Shown: positions 1 to 14,100 of the stretch, one piece after another
Layout of the letters: every line of letters begins with the position of its first letter
Numbering within the stretch: position 1 is the stretch's first letter
Assembly: GCA_947172415.1 (NCBI GenBank)
Contig: OX359194.1
Coordinates: 62,001 to 126,000 of the forward strand
From: Chondrosia reniformis
Taxonomy: Eukaryota; Porifera; Demospongiae; Chondrillida; Chondrillidae
Length of the DNA: 64,000 nt
Direction: 5' to 3'
Made by a program: the position numbers and the translations under genes
Notes under the pieces: model-generated
Told to the model about the DNA's origin: nothing
Database searches by the model: none
The model's input: only the letters and a program-made list of their open reading frames with translations

Positions 1-190
1 GTCCATAAAAATCTGTGAAATCGTTCTACTTTTTCAGATATATATACATATACACTGCAAGTACGAAATTTATTACTCTAGGTCGGCCATTTATAGTATT
101 ACGCAATTATGAAACTCTACATTTAATACCACAAATGAACATATATCAAGCTGAAACAGCATTCACAGACATCCATAAAACATATCCAAA
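1..190 (+). repeat. Inner end of an inverted-repeat arm (truncated by window edge)
   Basis: This stretch is nearly identical to the inner end of the arm around 4060-4250. It shows that a second copy of the arm-plus-array unit lies to the left of the window. It runs directly into satellite monomers. No gene is seen. Confidence 0.85.
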
Positions 191-3000
191 GAGTTCTGCA
201 AATTTTGATGTTCATTCATATTTGCCCTACGTAGATATAGTACCATACATTAAATTTAAATGGCAGAATCTAATGTACATTAAATTCTGCAACTCATTCA
301 AATGGACAGATATCAAGCTGAAACTTGGTGTCAGCATTCACAGACATCCATAAACCATTTCTAAAGCGTTTTGCAAATTTTGATGTTCACTCATATTTGC
401 CCTACGTATATCTCACCATACATTACCAGAATCTAATGTACATTTAATGTTCCAGCTCATTCAAATGGACAAATATCAAGCTGAAACTTGGTGTCAGCAT
501 TCACAGACATCCATAAACCATTTCCAAAGCGTTTTGCAAATTTTGATGTTCACTCATATTTGCCCTATATCTCACCATACATTTACTTTGTATACCAGAA
601 TCTAATGTACATTTAATGCTCCAGCTCATTCAAATGGACAAATATCAAGCTGAAACTTGGTCAAAGCATTCACAGACATCCATAAACTATTTCCAAAGCG
701 TTTTGCAAATTTTGATATTCACTCATATTTGCTCTATATCTCACCATACATTTACTTTGTATACCAGAATCTAATGTACATTTAATGCTCCAGCTCATTC
801 AAATGGACAAATATCAAGCTGAAACTTGGTGTCAGCATTCACAGACATCCATAAACCATTTCCAAAGAGTTTTGCAAATTTTGATGTTCACTCATATTTG
901 CCCTACGTATATCTCACCATACATTACCAGAATCTAATGTACATTTAATGTTGCAGCTCATTCAAATGGACAAATATCAAGCTGAAACTTGGTCACAGCA
1001 TTCACCAACATCCATAAACCATATCCAAAGAGTTTTGCAAATTTTGATGTTCACTCATATTTGCCCTATATCTCACCATACATTTACTTTGTATACCAGA
1101 ATCTAATGTACATTTAATGCTCCAACTCATTCAAATGGACAGATATTAAGCTGAAAATTGTTCCCAGCATTCACCGACATCCATAAACACTATCCAAAGA
1201 GTTTTTACAAATTTTGATGTTCACTCATATTTGCCCTATATATATCTCACCATACATTAACTTTGTATACCAGAATCTAATGTACATTTAATGCTCCAAC
1301 TCATTCAAATGGACAGATATTAAGCTGAAAATTGTTCCCAGCATTCACCGACATCCATAAACAATATCCAAAGAGTTTTTACAAATTTTGATGTTCACTC
1401 ATATTTGCCCTACGTATATCTCACCATACATTTACTTTGTATACCAGAATCTAATGTACATTTAATGCTCCAGCTCATTCAAATGGACAAATATCAAGCT
1501 GAAACTTGGTCAAAGCATTCACAGACATCCATAAACCATTTCCAAAGCGTTTTGCAAATTTTGATATTCACTCATATTTGCTCTATATCTCACCATACAT
1601 TTACTTTGTATACCAGAATCTAATGTACATTTAATACTCCAGCTCATTCAAATGGACAAATATCAAGCTGAAACTTGGTGTCAGCATTCACAGACATCCA
1701 TAAACCATTTCCAAAGAGTTTTGCAAATTTTGATGTTCACTCATATTTGCCCTACGTATATCTCACCATACATTACCAGAATCTAATGTACATTTAATGT
1801 TGCAGCTCATTCAAATGGACAAATATCAAGCTGAAACTTGGTCACAGCATTCACCAACATCCATAAACCATATCCAAAGAGTTTTGCAAATTTTGATGTT
1901 CACTCATATTTGCCCTATATCTCACCATACATTTACTTTGTATACCAGAATCTAATGTACATTTAATGCTCCAACTCATTCAAATGGACAGATATTAAGC
2001 TGAAAATTGTTCCCAGCATTCACCGACATCCATAAACACTATCCAAAGAGTTTTTACAAATTTTGATGTTCACTCATATTTGCCCTATATCTCACCATAC
2101 ATTAACTTTGTATACCAGAATCTAATGTACATTTAATGCTCCAACTCATTCAAATGGACAGATATTAAGCTGAAAATTGTTCCCAGCATTCACCGACATC
2201 CATAAACAATATCCAAAGAGTTTTTACAAATTTTGATGTTCACTCATATTTGCCCTACGTATATCTCACCATACATTTACTTTGTATACCAGAATCTAAT
2301 GTACATTTAATGCTCCAGCTCATTCAAATGGACAAATATCAAGCTGAAACTTGGTCAAAGCATTCACAGACATCCATAAACCATTTCCAAAGCGTTTTGC
2401 AAATTTTGATATTCACTCATATTTGCCCTATATCTCACCATACATTTACTTTGTATACCAGAATCTAATGTACATTTAATACTCCAACTCATTCAAATGG
2501 ACAAATATCAAGCTGAAATTTGGTCACAGCATTCACAGACATCCATAAACCATTTCCAAAGCGTTTTGCAAATTTTGATGTTCGCTCATATTTGCTCTAT
2601 ATCTCCCCATACATTAACTTTGTATACCAGAATCTAATGTACATTTAATGCTCCAACTCATTCAAATGGACAGATATCAAGCTGAAACTTGTTCACAGCA
2701 TTCACCGACATCCATAAACCATTTCCAAAGAGTTTTTACAAATTTTGATGTTCACTCATATTTGCCCTATATTTCACCATACATTTACTTTGTATACCAG
2801 AATCTAATGTACATTTAATGCTCCAGCTCATTCAAATGGACAAATATCAAGCTGAAAACTTGGTGTCAGCATTCACAGACATCCATAAACCATTTCCAAA
2901 GAGTTTTGAAAATTTTGATGTTCACTCATATTTGCCCTATATCTCACCATACGTACATTAACTTTGTATACCAGAATCTAATGTACATTTAATGCTAGAA
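190..3000 (+). repeat. Satellite array A, ~165-170 bp monomers
   Basis: About 17 tandem monomers are present, each with the landmarks TTTTGATGTTCACTCATATT, CTCACCATACATT and CAGAATCTAATGTACATTTAA. A higher-order period of about 845 bp (five monomers) is visible: the stretch near 660 recurs almost unchanged near 1505 and 2352. Short open frames are by-products of the repeat. The array ends at the outer end of an inverted-repeat arm. Confidence 0.92.
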
Positions 3001-4190
3001 CTTGGTTAAATGGATAATGGAGATAAACTCATTGGACAAGCTTTTATGGATGCCTATGAAAGCTGACACCAAGTTTAAGCATATTTGCCTATTTGCAGAG
3101 TTACAGCACTAAAGTATATACGAATTTATGAAGTAAAGAATATTTATAATTTTATATCGTGCGATACTTTCATACAAAAATATCGGAATACCTCAAAAAG
3201 TTTTTACATGCTTAGACTAGAAAGACACAAAACAGTCCAAAATACAGCTATCAGAAGGTATCTATATATAAATAGGTAGCCATCATCCTTTTACAGCACT
3301 TGAAATTGAGTGTGGCTGGTTATAGTGTTAAACGTTGATATCGGAACTCCTCTCGCTAAAATCGTTTCTACATGGGACCAGAAAAGCTGCTCTCCTCGGC
3401 CTATGAAGTGGCACACAGGGTTTTATCCATTTTTCTCAGTTTGGAGACGAACCACAAATACTGAATATAGGTGTAAAATTGCTTGAAACGATGCGTTGAT
3501 CTGTAATTACCTTGAAATAATTGGACTATATTTTCTCGCAAATACCCTATTCTTAAGTATGGAAATGCGCCAACCACAACCGTTTTCTTCCTAAATTTTG
3601 TTGTTTAAATAGGAGCGAAAAACCTTATAAAGTAGGCCTACCTGGACACATCTCTATGGTGGTAGCGGTTCCCATAGAGGTTGGTAGTGCTTAGACTCTG
3701 AAGCTGTCTCCTAATCGGTTGGTGCCATAGAGACGTGCTCACCAATAATCCGGATTTCGGGGGGGTTCCACGTAATGTGGGATTGGCATCTGATATCTTA
3801 GGATTCATATGAGTCGGCCATATCGAGAAGAACTGGTTCTTCTCACGCAAGTGACACCCAAAGCTCAACTCGGCAGAGCGTTACCACCGATCCCGGCCTC
3901 TGAGCGTCGTGGATGGTAGCGTTCGGTGTGGTCCAACTTTTTTTCTTTGGAGTTTCGTTGGCTATCGATTGGTGAAATTTGACTTTAACGACATTAATAA
4001 AATATATATGGATAGATACTACTTCAACAAAAATCAAGTACTACTGAGTGAATATCCATGTCCATAAAAATCTGTGAAATCGTTCTACTTTTTCAGATAT
4101 ATATACATATACACTGCAAGTACGAAATTTATTACTCTAGGTCGGCCATTTATAGTATTACGCAATTATGAAACTCTACATTTAATACCA
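2915..4190 (+). repeat. Left arm of a ~1.2-kb inverted repeat
   Basis: This arm is the reverse complement of 7217-8497 with few differences, for example the segments at 3085-3120 and 8310-8345. The outer ~85 bp is satellite sequence, so the palindrome is embedded in the satellite. Both arms contain short open frames (3638-4037 minus, 7350-7679 plus). The frames have no motif I recognise and differ by indels between arms, so I do not call a gene. The two arms bracket array B, giving a composite unit of ~5.6 kb. Confidence 0.88.
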
Positions 4191-7100
4191 CAAATGAACA
4201 TATATCAAGCTGAAACAGCATTCACAGACATCCATAAAACATATCCAAAGAGTTCTGCAAATTTTGATGTTCATTCATATTTGCCCTACGTAGATATAGT
4301 ACCATACATTAAATTTAAATGGCAGAATCTAATGTACATTAAATTCTGCAACTCATTCAAATGGACAGATATCAAGCTGAAACTTGTGCACAGCATTCCC
4401 AGGCATCCATAAACCATATCCTAAGATTTTGCAACTTTTGATGTTCATTCATATTTGCCTTATATCTCTCCATACATTAACTTTGTATACCAGAATCTAA
4501 TGTACATTTAATGCTCCAACTCATTCAAATGGACAGATATTAAGCTGAAACTTGGTCACAGCATTCACAGACATCCATAAACCATATACAAAGCGTTTTT
4601 CAAATTTTGATGTTCATTCATATTTGCCCTATATCTCACCATACATTAACTTTGTATACCAGAATTTAATGTACATTTAATGCTCCAGCTCATTCAAATG
4701 GACAGATATTAAACTGAAACGTGGTCACAGCATTCACCGACATCCATAAAACCATATCCAGAGAGTTTTGCAAATTTTGATGTTCACTCATATTTGTCCA
4801 ATATCTCACCATACATTAACTTTGTATACCAGAATCTAATGTACATTTAATGCTCCAACTCATTCAAATGAACAGATATCTACCTGAAACTTGGTCACAG
4901 CATTCACCAACATCCATAAACCATGCATATCCAAAGAGTTTTGCAAATTTTGATGTTCACTCATTGCCATATATCTCACCATACATTTACTTTGTATACC
5001 AGAATCTAATGTACATTTAATGCTCCAACTCATTCAAATGGACAGATATCAAGCTGAAACTTGGTCACAGCATTCACCAACATCCTTAAACCATATCCAA
5101 AGAGTTTTGCAAATTTTGATGTTCACTCATATTTGCCCTATATCTCACCATACATTTACTTTATATACAAGAATCTAATGTACATTTAATGCTCCAACTC
5201 ATTCAAATGGACAGATATTAAGCTGAAACTTGTTCACAGCATTTACAGAAATCCGTAAAACATATCCAAAGAGTATTGCAATTTTTGATGTTCACTCATA
5301 TTTGCCCTATATCTCACCATACATTAACTTTGTATACCAGAATCTAATGTACATTTAATGCTCCAACTCATTCAAATGAACAGATATCTACCTGAAACTT
5401 GGTCACAGCATTCACCAACATCCATAAACCATATCCAAAGAGTTTTGCAAATTTTGATGTTCACTCATTGCCATATATCTCACCATACATTTACTTTGTA
5501 TACCAGAATCTAATGTACATTTAATGCTCCAACTCATTCAAATGGACAGATATCAAGCTGAAACTTGGTCACAGCATTCACCAACATCCACAAACCATAT
5601 CCAAAGAGTTTTGCAAATTTTGATGTTCACTCATATTTGTCCTATGTCTCACCATACATTTACTATGTATACCAGAATCTAATGTACATTTAATGCTCCA
5701 ACTCATGCAAATGGACAGATATTAAGCTGAAACTTGGTCACAGCATTCACCAACATCCTTAAACCATATCCAAAGAGTTTTGCAAATTTTGATGTTCACT
5801 CATATTTGCCCTATATCTCACCATACATTAACTTTGTATACCAGAATCTAATGTACATTTAATGCTCCAACTCATTCAAATGGACAAATATCAAGCTGAA
5901 ACTTGGTGTCAGCATTCACAGACATCCATAAACCATTTCCACAGCGTTTTGCAAATTTTGATGTTCACTCATATTTGTCCAATATCTCACCATACATTAA
6001 CTTTGTATACCAGAATCTAATGTACATTTAATGCTCCAACTCATTCAAATGAACAGATATCTACCTGAAACTTGGTCACAGCATTCACCAACATCCACAA
6101 ACCATATCCAAAGAGTTTTGCAAATTTTGATGTTCACTCATATTTGTCCTATGTCTCACCATACATTAACTTTGTATACCAGAATCTAATGTACATTTAA
6201 TGCTCCAACTCATGCAAATGGACAGATATTAAGCTGAAACTTGGTCACAGCATTCACCAACATCCTTAAACCATATCCAAAGAGTTTTGCAAATTTTGAT
6301 GTTCACTCATATTTGCCTTATATCTCACCATACATAAACTTTGTATACCAGAATCTAATGTACATTTAATGCTCCAACTCATTCAAATAGACAAATATCA
6401 AGCTGAAACTTGGTGTCAGCATTCACAGACATCCATAAACCATTTCCACAGCGTTTTGCAAATTTTGATGTTCATTCATATTTGCCCTATATCTCACCAT
6501 ACATTAACTTTGTATACCAGAATCTAATGTACATTTAATGCTCCAGCTCATTCAAATGGACAAATATCAAGCTGAAACTTGGTCAAAGCATTCACAGACA
6601 TCCATAAACCATTTCCAAAGCATTTTGGAAATTTTGATATTCACTCATATATGCTCTATATCTCACCATACATTAACTTTGTATACAAGAATCTAATGTA
6701 CATTTAATGCTCCAACTCATTCAAATGGACAGATATCAAGCTGAAACTTGTTCACAGCATTTACAGAAATCCGTAAAACATATCCAGAGAGTTTTGCAAT
6801 TTTTGATGTTCACTCATATTTGCCCAACGTATATCTCACCATACATTAACTTTGTATACCAGAATCTAATGTACATTTAATGCTCCAACTCATTCAAATA
6901 GACAAATATCAAGCTGAAACTTGGTGTCAGCATTCACAGACATCCAAAAACCATTTCCAAAGCGTTTTGCAAATTTTGATATTTGCCCTATATCTCACCA
7001 TACATTAACTTTGTATACCACAATCTAATGTACATTTAATGTTCCAGCTCATTCAAATGGACAGATATCAAGCTGAAACTTGGTCACAGCATTCACAGAC

Positions 7101-7217
7101 AACCGTAAAACATATCCAAAGAGTTTTGTTAATTTTGATGTTTACTCATGTTTTGTTAATTTTGATGTTTACTCATATTTGCCTTATATCTCACCATACA
7201 TTGTATAATACTTAATA
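4190..7217 (+). repeat. Satellite array B between the inverted arms
   Basis: About 18 monomers of the same family and orientation as array A, somewhat more diverged from one another (several monomers start with CAACATCC instead of CAGACATCC). It fills the space between the two inverted arms. Near 7130-7170 the last monomer is scrambled by a short internal duplication just before the right arm. Confidence 0.92.
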
Positions 7218-8497
7218 AATGTGAGTTCACAATTGCGTAATACTATAAATGGCCGACCTAGAGTAATAAATTCCGTACTTGCACTGTATATGTATATATA
7301 TCTGAAAAAGTAGAACGTTTTCAAAGATTTTTTATTCACTGTGTAGTACTTGATTGTTGTTGAAGTAGTATCTATCCATATATATTTTATTAATGTCGTT
7401 AAAGTGAAATTTCACCAATCGACAGCCAACGAAACTCCAAAGAAAAAAAGTTGGACCATACCGAACGCTACCATCTACGACGCTCAGAGGCCGGGATCGG
7501 TGGTAACGTTCAGCTTGTCGAATCTGCCGAAGCAAATTACTACCGAGTTGAACTTTGGGTGTCACTTGCGTGAGAAGAACCAGTTCTTCTCGATATGGCC
7601 GACTCATATGAATCCTAAGATATCAGATGCCAATCCCACATTACGTGAAACCCCCCCCCGAAATCCGGATTATTGGTGAGCACGTCTCTATGGCACCAAC
7701 CGATTAGGAGACAGCTTCAGAGTCTAAGCACTACCAACCTCTATGGGAACCGCTACCACCATAGAGATGTGTCCAGGTAGGCCTACTTTATAAGGTTTTT
7801 CGCTCCTATTTAAACAACAAAATTTAGGAAGAAAACGGTTGTGGTTGGCGCATTTCCATACTTAAGAATAGGGTATTTGCGAGAAAATATAGTCCAATTA
7901 TTTCAAGGTAATTACAGATCAACGCATCGTTTCAAGCAATTTTACACATATATTCAGTATTTGTGGTTCGTCTCCAAACTGAGAAAAATGGATAAAACCC
8001 TGTGTGCCACTTCATAGGCCGAGGAGAGCAGCTTTTCTGGTCCCATGTAGAAACGATTTTAGCGAGAGGAGTTCCGATATCAACGTTTAACACTATAACC
8101 AGCCACACTCAATTTCAAGTGCTGTAAAAGGATGATGGCTGCCTATTTATATATAGATACCTTCTGATAGCTGTGTTTTGGACTGTTTTTTGTCTTTCTA
8201 GTCTAAGTATATAAAAACTTTTTGAGGTATTCCGATATTTTTGTATGAAAGAATCGCACGATATAAATATACTTCATAAATTCGCATGTAACGTCGATTA
8301 TCCATACTTTAGTGCTGTAACTCTGCAAATAGGCAAATATGCTTAAACTTGGTGTCAGCATTCATAGGCATCCATAAAAGCTTGTCCAATGAGTTTATCT
8401 CCATTATCCATTTAAACAAGTTCTAGCATTAAATGTATATTAGATTCTGGTATACAAACATAATGTATGGTGAAATATAGGGCAAATATGAGTGAAC
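7217..8497 (-). repeat. Right arm of the inverted repeat
   Basis: Reverse-complement partner of 2915-4190. It ends in ~65-85 bp of inverted satellite monomer around 8430-8497, about 250 bp from the 3' end of the cyclin gene. No transposase or terminal duplication could be recognised. Confidence 0.88.
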
Positions 8498-8743
8498 ATC
8501 AGATATGCGTGTCAGCATTTAGTCACATGAAAGGATGTGTAATGAATATCTCTGATGCATTGTACATTAACTTTGTACACCACTGATATAATATGTACTA
8601 AGGGTATACTGATTTGAGTACTACTGCTAAGTAGTTACTTTCAGAAGCCTATGTAAGAATTCATATATAAATAAATAAACAAGTAATAAACAGTATATAG
8701 ACTATAAGCAATAATATACAATACCAGTACTGAACAGAAAATA

Positions 8744-10188
8744 TTAGTTTGATTGGCCGATAGTGTCCCATACATCTCGCAGCTGAGTTGGAGTTGATAA
8801 TTCAGTGGGCGGAGTCTCACAAGTCATATCTAAGAGGTTACCATGGTTACCCTTTTCTGAAGTGCCTCCACTAGATGGAGGTAGGTGGTACAAATAAGGT
8901 CTTTTGATAGAAGTTATACAAGCTCTATATTCTTCCATAAAGGAATCCTAGGAGACAGAGAAAAGTAAAATTAAAGGAATCATTTCACACTCGAGAGACT
9001 GCAATAATATGTGTAGCAATTGCAGGACTTACATATTCACTTTCTGTGGAATCAAGGAACAACTTCAGTGCAAATTCATAAAAAGAAGACAATTTCACTT
9101 CAACCGCATACAATACGCAGACACAGGCCAAAGTTGAAGGAAGAATACCAATACGATTTGAATCTGTTAAGAGAAGGGAAATGTTCATTCAAAAGATGGG
9201 TAGCTAGATGGATGGACAAATATGTTTACCTAAAATTAAAAAATTGCAAATGTCTGTAGAAAAAATATTGACATTTGCTGCTGTATCAACTGGCAAATTC
9301 AATTGTGCAATAAGTTCTTGTATAAATTCCACCGGTGTCACGGAGATACCCTCCCACTTGAGGCCATGGCCAACTTGACTCTCATAACTCTACACGAAGG
9401 GTTGGAGAGAGGTAAACCGCTTGTAAAATGCATGGCTCTAATTTCTGTGACTCACTATCAAGGATTCTAAGGGTACTTCACCAAACCTTGCAACATCTCC
9501 CAGTCTTTCCTCTCCATGCAAGACTTTCAATGCCATTGTTAAACAACCAAGGGTTAAACCCTGCAATTCCTTCCTCTGGGTGGGACACCTTGACAAGTAA
9601 CGGTCCAAAAAGTTGGCAACTGTTTGAAAGAGTTCATTGTGACGTCCACTGGTGACAACTTGAACACACAAGTTTGGGTTGGCACTTGTAATGGTCTGCA
9701 ATGTTCTAGCGTCAACCTGTAGCCTAGTCAACACCTAAAATTGGAAGTGTGAGGGGAGGGGCAGGGAGGGTGAGGGGAGGGGAGAGATGAAAGGAACAGT
9801 GAAGTGATTTTTGCATTTTGCATCAGTCATGCAGTAGAAATAATTAGATATATACACAATGCATCCTACTCGTGCCTGTACCAACATCTTTGGTGCAGCA
9901 AGCGATAAAATTTACCTTATTGGCATATTCAAGGCAATAGTATCGATCCAACGGTGTAACCAAATCCTTTTGCACTGCATGAAAGTAATTGGGCGTACAC
10001 GTATAATGACGTTCGAGCTGTAATAATCGTTTCAACTGTTGCGGATCTCTCGTAAGTGCATCGTCACTTGCAATATTCGACTTGTGGAAAAGTTCTTGAA
10101 AAGTGGTGGCATTCTCTACAAGTTTGTCGAAATCAGGAAACGGGCTTTCTTCACATATAAGTGATAAATTATCACTCATCGCGTGCAC
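8744..10188 (-). CDS. D-type cyclin
   Basis: Regulatory subunit expected to activate CDK4/6-type kinases and target Rb. Five exons (10188-9916, 9734-9456, 9389-9230, 9163-9033, 8947-8744) join in phase to 348 aa. The N-terminus has LICEE, an LxCxE Rb-binding motif. YFHAVQKDL, NFLDRYLSR and LKWEGISVTPVEFI match D-cyclin boxes (YFKCVQK, NYLDRFL, LKWNLAAVTPHDFI). The CDK-contacting Lys (ALK) and the Glu nine residues before the LKW Trp are kept. The second cyclin fold has ILPSTLACVCVLYAVEVK. The tail STPTQLRDV matches the TPTDVRDV phosphodegron holding cyclin D1 Thr286. The start of cyclin box 1 carries about 20 extra residues compared with vertebrate D cyclins (~295 aa). An ATG three codons downstream is an alternative start. 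Confidence 0.88.
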
Positions 10189-10554
10189 TTTGATCTTCTA
10201 AATAAAAATATCAAGTAAGTTGCTCGGATCAGTGTTTGGTTGCGGACGACTAGCTAGAATCCCCTTGATGACGTTTCTTCAACCTGTTCAATTACGATCC
10301 TTGATAACAGCTGGGCCTGAAGATCTTCCAATGTCGTCGCAACCAACCAGTTGCAGCTGCAGAAACCTCTTATTTATACATGTGTACGACGCGCAGAGTG
10401 GCGATTATCGATATTATCCTTCAACAAAATCAATCGAAAACATCGATGGAACCTCTATCATATTATATTAATTACGCGATTACTCGAACTGTACAGCGAC
10501 TCCAATCATGATCACGAGGAGAAGGCGATTCGTGAATTTCGTGCGCATAATGCA

Positions 10555-11003
10555 CCACCTCTCTAGTGTGACCACCTCTCTAGTGTGACCGTCTCTCTAG
10601 TGTGACCACCTCTCTAATGTGACCACCTCTCTAGTGCGACCACCTCTCTAGTGTGACCACCTCTCTAGTGCGACTGCCTCTATAGTGTGACCACCTCTCT
10701 AGTGTGACCACCTCTCTAGTGCGACCACCTCTCTACTGTGACCACCTCTCTAGTGCGACTGCCTCTATAGTGCGACTGCCTCTATAGTGTGACCACCTCT
10801 CTAGTGTGACCACCTCTCTAGTGCGACCACCTCTCTACTGTGACCACCTCTCTAGTGCGACTGCCTCTATAGTGCGACCACCTCTCTACTGTGACCACCT
10901 CTATAGTGCAACCACCTCTCTACTGTGACCACCTCTCTAGTGCGACCACCTCTCTAGTGCGACCACCTCTCTAGTGCGACCACCTCTCTACTGTGACCAC
11001 CTC
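10555..11003 (+). repeat. 17-bp minisatellite (GACCACCTCTCTAGTGT)
   Basis: About 26 imperfect copies lie between the 5' end of the cyclin gene and the 3' end of the RWD-RING gene. Variant units differ by AGTGCGACTG and TACTGTGACC. The reverse complement of the same unit occurs at 17761-17882. The flanking 10189-10554 shows no gene. Confidence 0.95.
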
Positions 11004-11133
11004 AGTATTGTTACTTTCAATTTTTCAGAAATATATTGTAACATAAATTGAAACTTTTCTATTGCAATTGTACAGTGTACAGTGCACTGTTACAAGTATA
11101 AATAAAGATTGTGATGAAAAAGAGAACATCGAA

Positions 11134-14100
11134 TTAGACTCCCAGGAACTCTGCCACCTCAGCAATCTCCCTTTTCCTTGCCTCTTGATGAGCCCATCTC
11201 TCCTCGGCCACACGGGGGCTGATCTTGAACTTGTCATGGAAGATTCTCTCTCCACAGGATGGACACTTCTTTCCACCTGTAGAAGGTCATGAGGTACATC
11301 TGAGTGCGTTCAGCCCTCCTCTGAGAGGCTAGGAGAGTGTGACCCAGGGAGGAAATGGCATTGTGTGGAACTGTTTCAAAATTATTCACCTTTGACAAGA
11401 GCTGATTAAAGCCACAAGCATCTCATTACTGATTAACAATTAATCTAAATACACAATATATTATGGGTACCTTTATAGGTGGATGGTATAGGTAGGTGAT
11501 AGGGAGTTTTTCCAACAGAACCAAATTATCTTTGTTATGGTTCATCTTTAGTCTTTTGAGGGTCTAGATATGTCTCTAGACGTTCAAAAGACTAAAGATG
11601 AACCATCTGAAAGATATATTATACCCAACAGATATCCCATACCTTGCGCTACTCTGCTAAACATTATTTATTCTGCTAAACATTGATAACACCCATCAAC
11701 TGCTTGTAATAAACATTTTATAGCTGCTATTAAACATTATCTAGTCATGAGTAGTATCAGCAATACTAAATCTCAGAAACAAACAAGCGGAGGACTGATT
11801 TCTGTGTCTCTCTTTCTCATTAACAGCATCTGTGATATGATTGTTATTAAAAGACTATCCACAGTGGCTTCAGTGACCACATTAGGTGAGTTAGTGAGAG
11901 TCTATAGTCCTAAGCCCTCCTACCAGCATAGATCATACTGCCCATACAGACACCCTTACATAAAATGGCTGCCCTCTCTGGGCTAGCTGAGAGGAGTACA
12001 ATAAAACAGCCACCCTCACATGAACAAACACATGTTGTATTACCAGTAATAATGAAACAATCTCTCTCTACTAATTATTCACTTAACACTATCTACAGAC
12101 CTGCTATTAGTTGCAGTGTGTTGAGCACTCTCAACTCTCTCTCCCCTGGTACCACAGGTAGAGGTAGTGTACCAAAATATTTAGGGAACGTGAATCATGA
12201 ATACTATTATATGGTATATGAATGTAATTAGTGGGCATTCCAATGAATTTTGTTATTGAGGGAATATAATACATTCCTGAACCCTTATACTACCTACACA
12301 CAAGTACACAATTATTATTATAACTATGAGTATGTAACTGTATGTAATCTGATAAATACAATTAGCACAGCTCCAAATACAGGATGTAGCATCGACCTCT
12401 CCCTCTTCTAGTCTCTGTTGCCCTTGCTAATGTCATTAGGTCACTTCTTGTCAGACACACCTCACTGGTGCCACATAGCTTACAGCGGAGATCACAACCA
12501 GCTCCTGCAATTAGGGTCAGTTAGCTACAGCTTAAGTTACATGAAACCTTCCTCACACATTTAACACTTAAAGTGACAATGTTAGAAAGGATTTCAAAGT
12601 GTACACCAACTGACTGCACAACTACATGTACAAAAGGTCACACAGCTAATCAACTAGCAGGCCAAGGAGGTTGCAAGGCTTTGACTGACTACAAGCACTT
12701 ATTACAGCCCTATGGGGTGGGGGTAGGGTATTCCAGTATCCCTTAGCAGTGAACACAGCCCCTATGGGGTGGGGGTAGGGTATTCCAGTATCCCTTAGCA
12801 GTGAACACAGCCCCTATGGGGTGGGGGTAGGGTATTCCAGTATCCCTTAGCAGTGAGCACAGCCCCTATGGGGTGGGGGTAGGGTATTCCAGTATCCCTT
12901 AGCCACAATAGAGCACAGCTCTACTGAAGAAATTCCATTCATTGTTAACATCAATTATAAAGCATAATGCAAAAGAGATTGAGATTCTGGAGATGAATAG
13001 TGTTTTCCATACAATAAACAATACCTACGGAGTCCACAATAAATTTCATGTTGCTAGGCAACCACAGTTTGAGTCCCTTTTAAACATACAACAGTTTCAA
13101 TTACATTTGAAGGTCAGTGTTGGAGCCACAGAGAAGTAAATACATTCATAACTGGTTAATTATATTCATGTCTGCATCCCTTAAACTGCAAGTGTGTGGA
13201 GACTGGAAGACCAGCTTCTACAGTTGGTGACCATGGCAACCACTTGTATGGCCACAGTTTCCAAATATGATCTCTCAGTCCGTGTACACTATATATTTCA
13301 TGAGGTTGTAACCCGGTTTTCCATTAGAGATAGTGAGGTGTGTTCAGGACTTATAACCACCAGAAGTCTTAGGAATGCTTGAGAAGAAGGGAAATTGGAT
13401 TAAAGATAATTGACAGCTGAAGACCTTAGAAATGGGAATAAGCAACTAACAATTAAAAAACTCATTTAAAGGTCGATTTTTAACATGCTTTATATACTAA
13501 GAATATGCTGAGAATATACTAAGACTATACGTACTAAAATATACTAAAATATACTAAAATATATATACTGGACTTGATTGGAGAACAAACAAAATATCAT
13601 ATTGGTCATTGTCATAAAGATCGGTCACTTGATGGTGTCTACAATTATGTCACAGAAATACTCTGCAGAAGGAGGACTTGAGTTTTCCTGATAATATGAA
13701 GGTACTTTATGGCTGCTCTTGTTAAAGTGTGAATTAATACAAATTATACACTGTCTGAACCAACATGTCACACATGTAAAGAAATTATAATATATTTTGA
13801 AGGTCAGCACATTTATATAAAGACCAATGACATTCAAACAGTATAATGCCAAAGGGCCTAGGGCTACACACATTACTGTTTTCCAAGTTAAACATTCCTG
13901 AGGTCCAGTGCCTGAAAAACAAACTATGAATCTCATTATGTGTATTTTACTGTGGTGATTATGCAGTGACATGTGATTGTAGTCCCCCTTGATTCCATAG
14001 TCATTGCAAAACATTTACAAAACTTAGAGCCAGAGACTGCTAGACTGTGTCATTATAATTCATTGCTAGATCAGGACCTGAAGGCCTTGCCTTATATACA

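Noticed and set aside
15-4412. Repeated 112-codon and 72-codon open frames in the satellite
   Set aside because: Identical frames recur at arm or monomer spacing and contain only satellite sequence.
7350-7679. 109-codon open frame in the right inverted arm
   Set aside because: The left arm has the same region with frame-breaking differences and no family is recognisable; it could be a decayed element gene but cannot be supported.
13625-14014. 129-codon minus-strand open frame in the RWD-RING intron
   Set aside because: AT-rich, no domain, no matching splice pattern; not supported as an exon.
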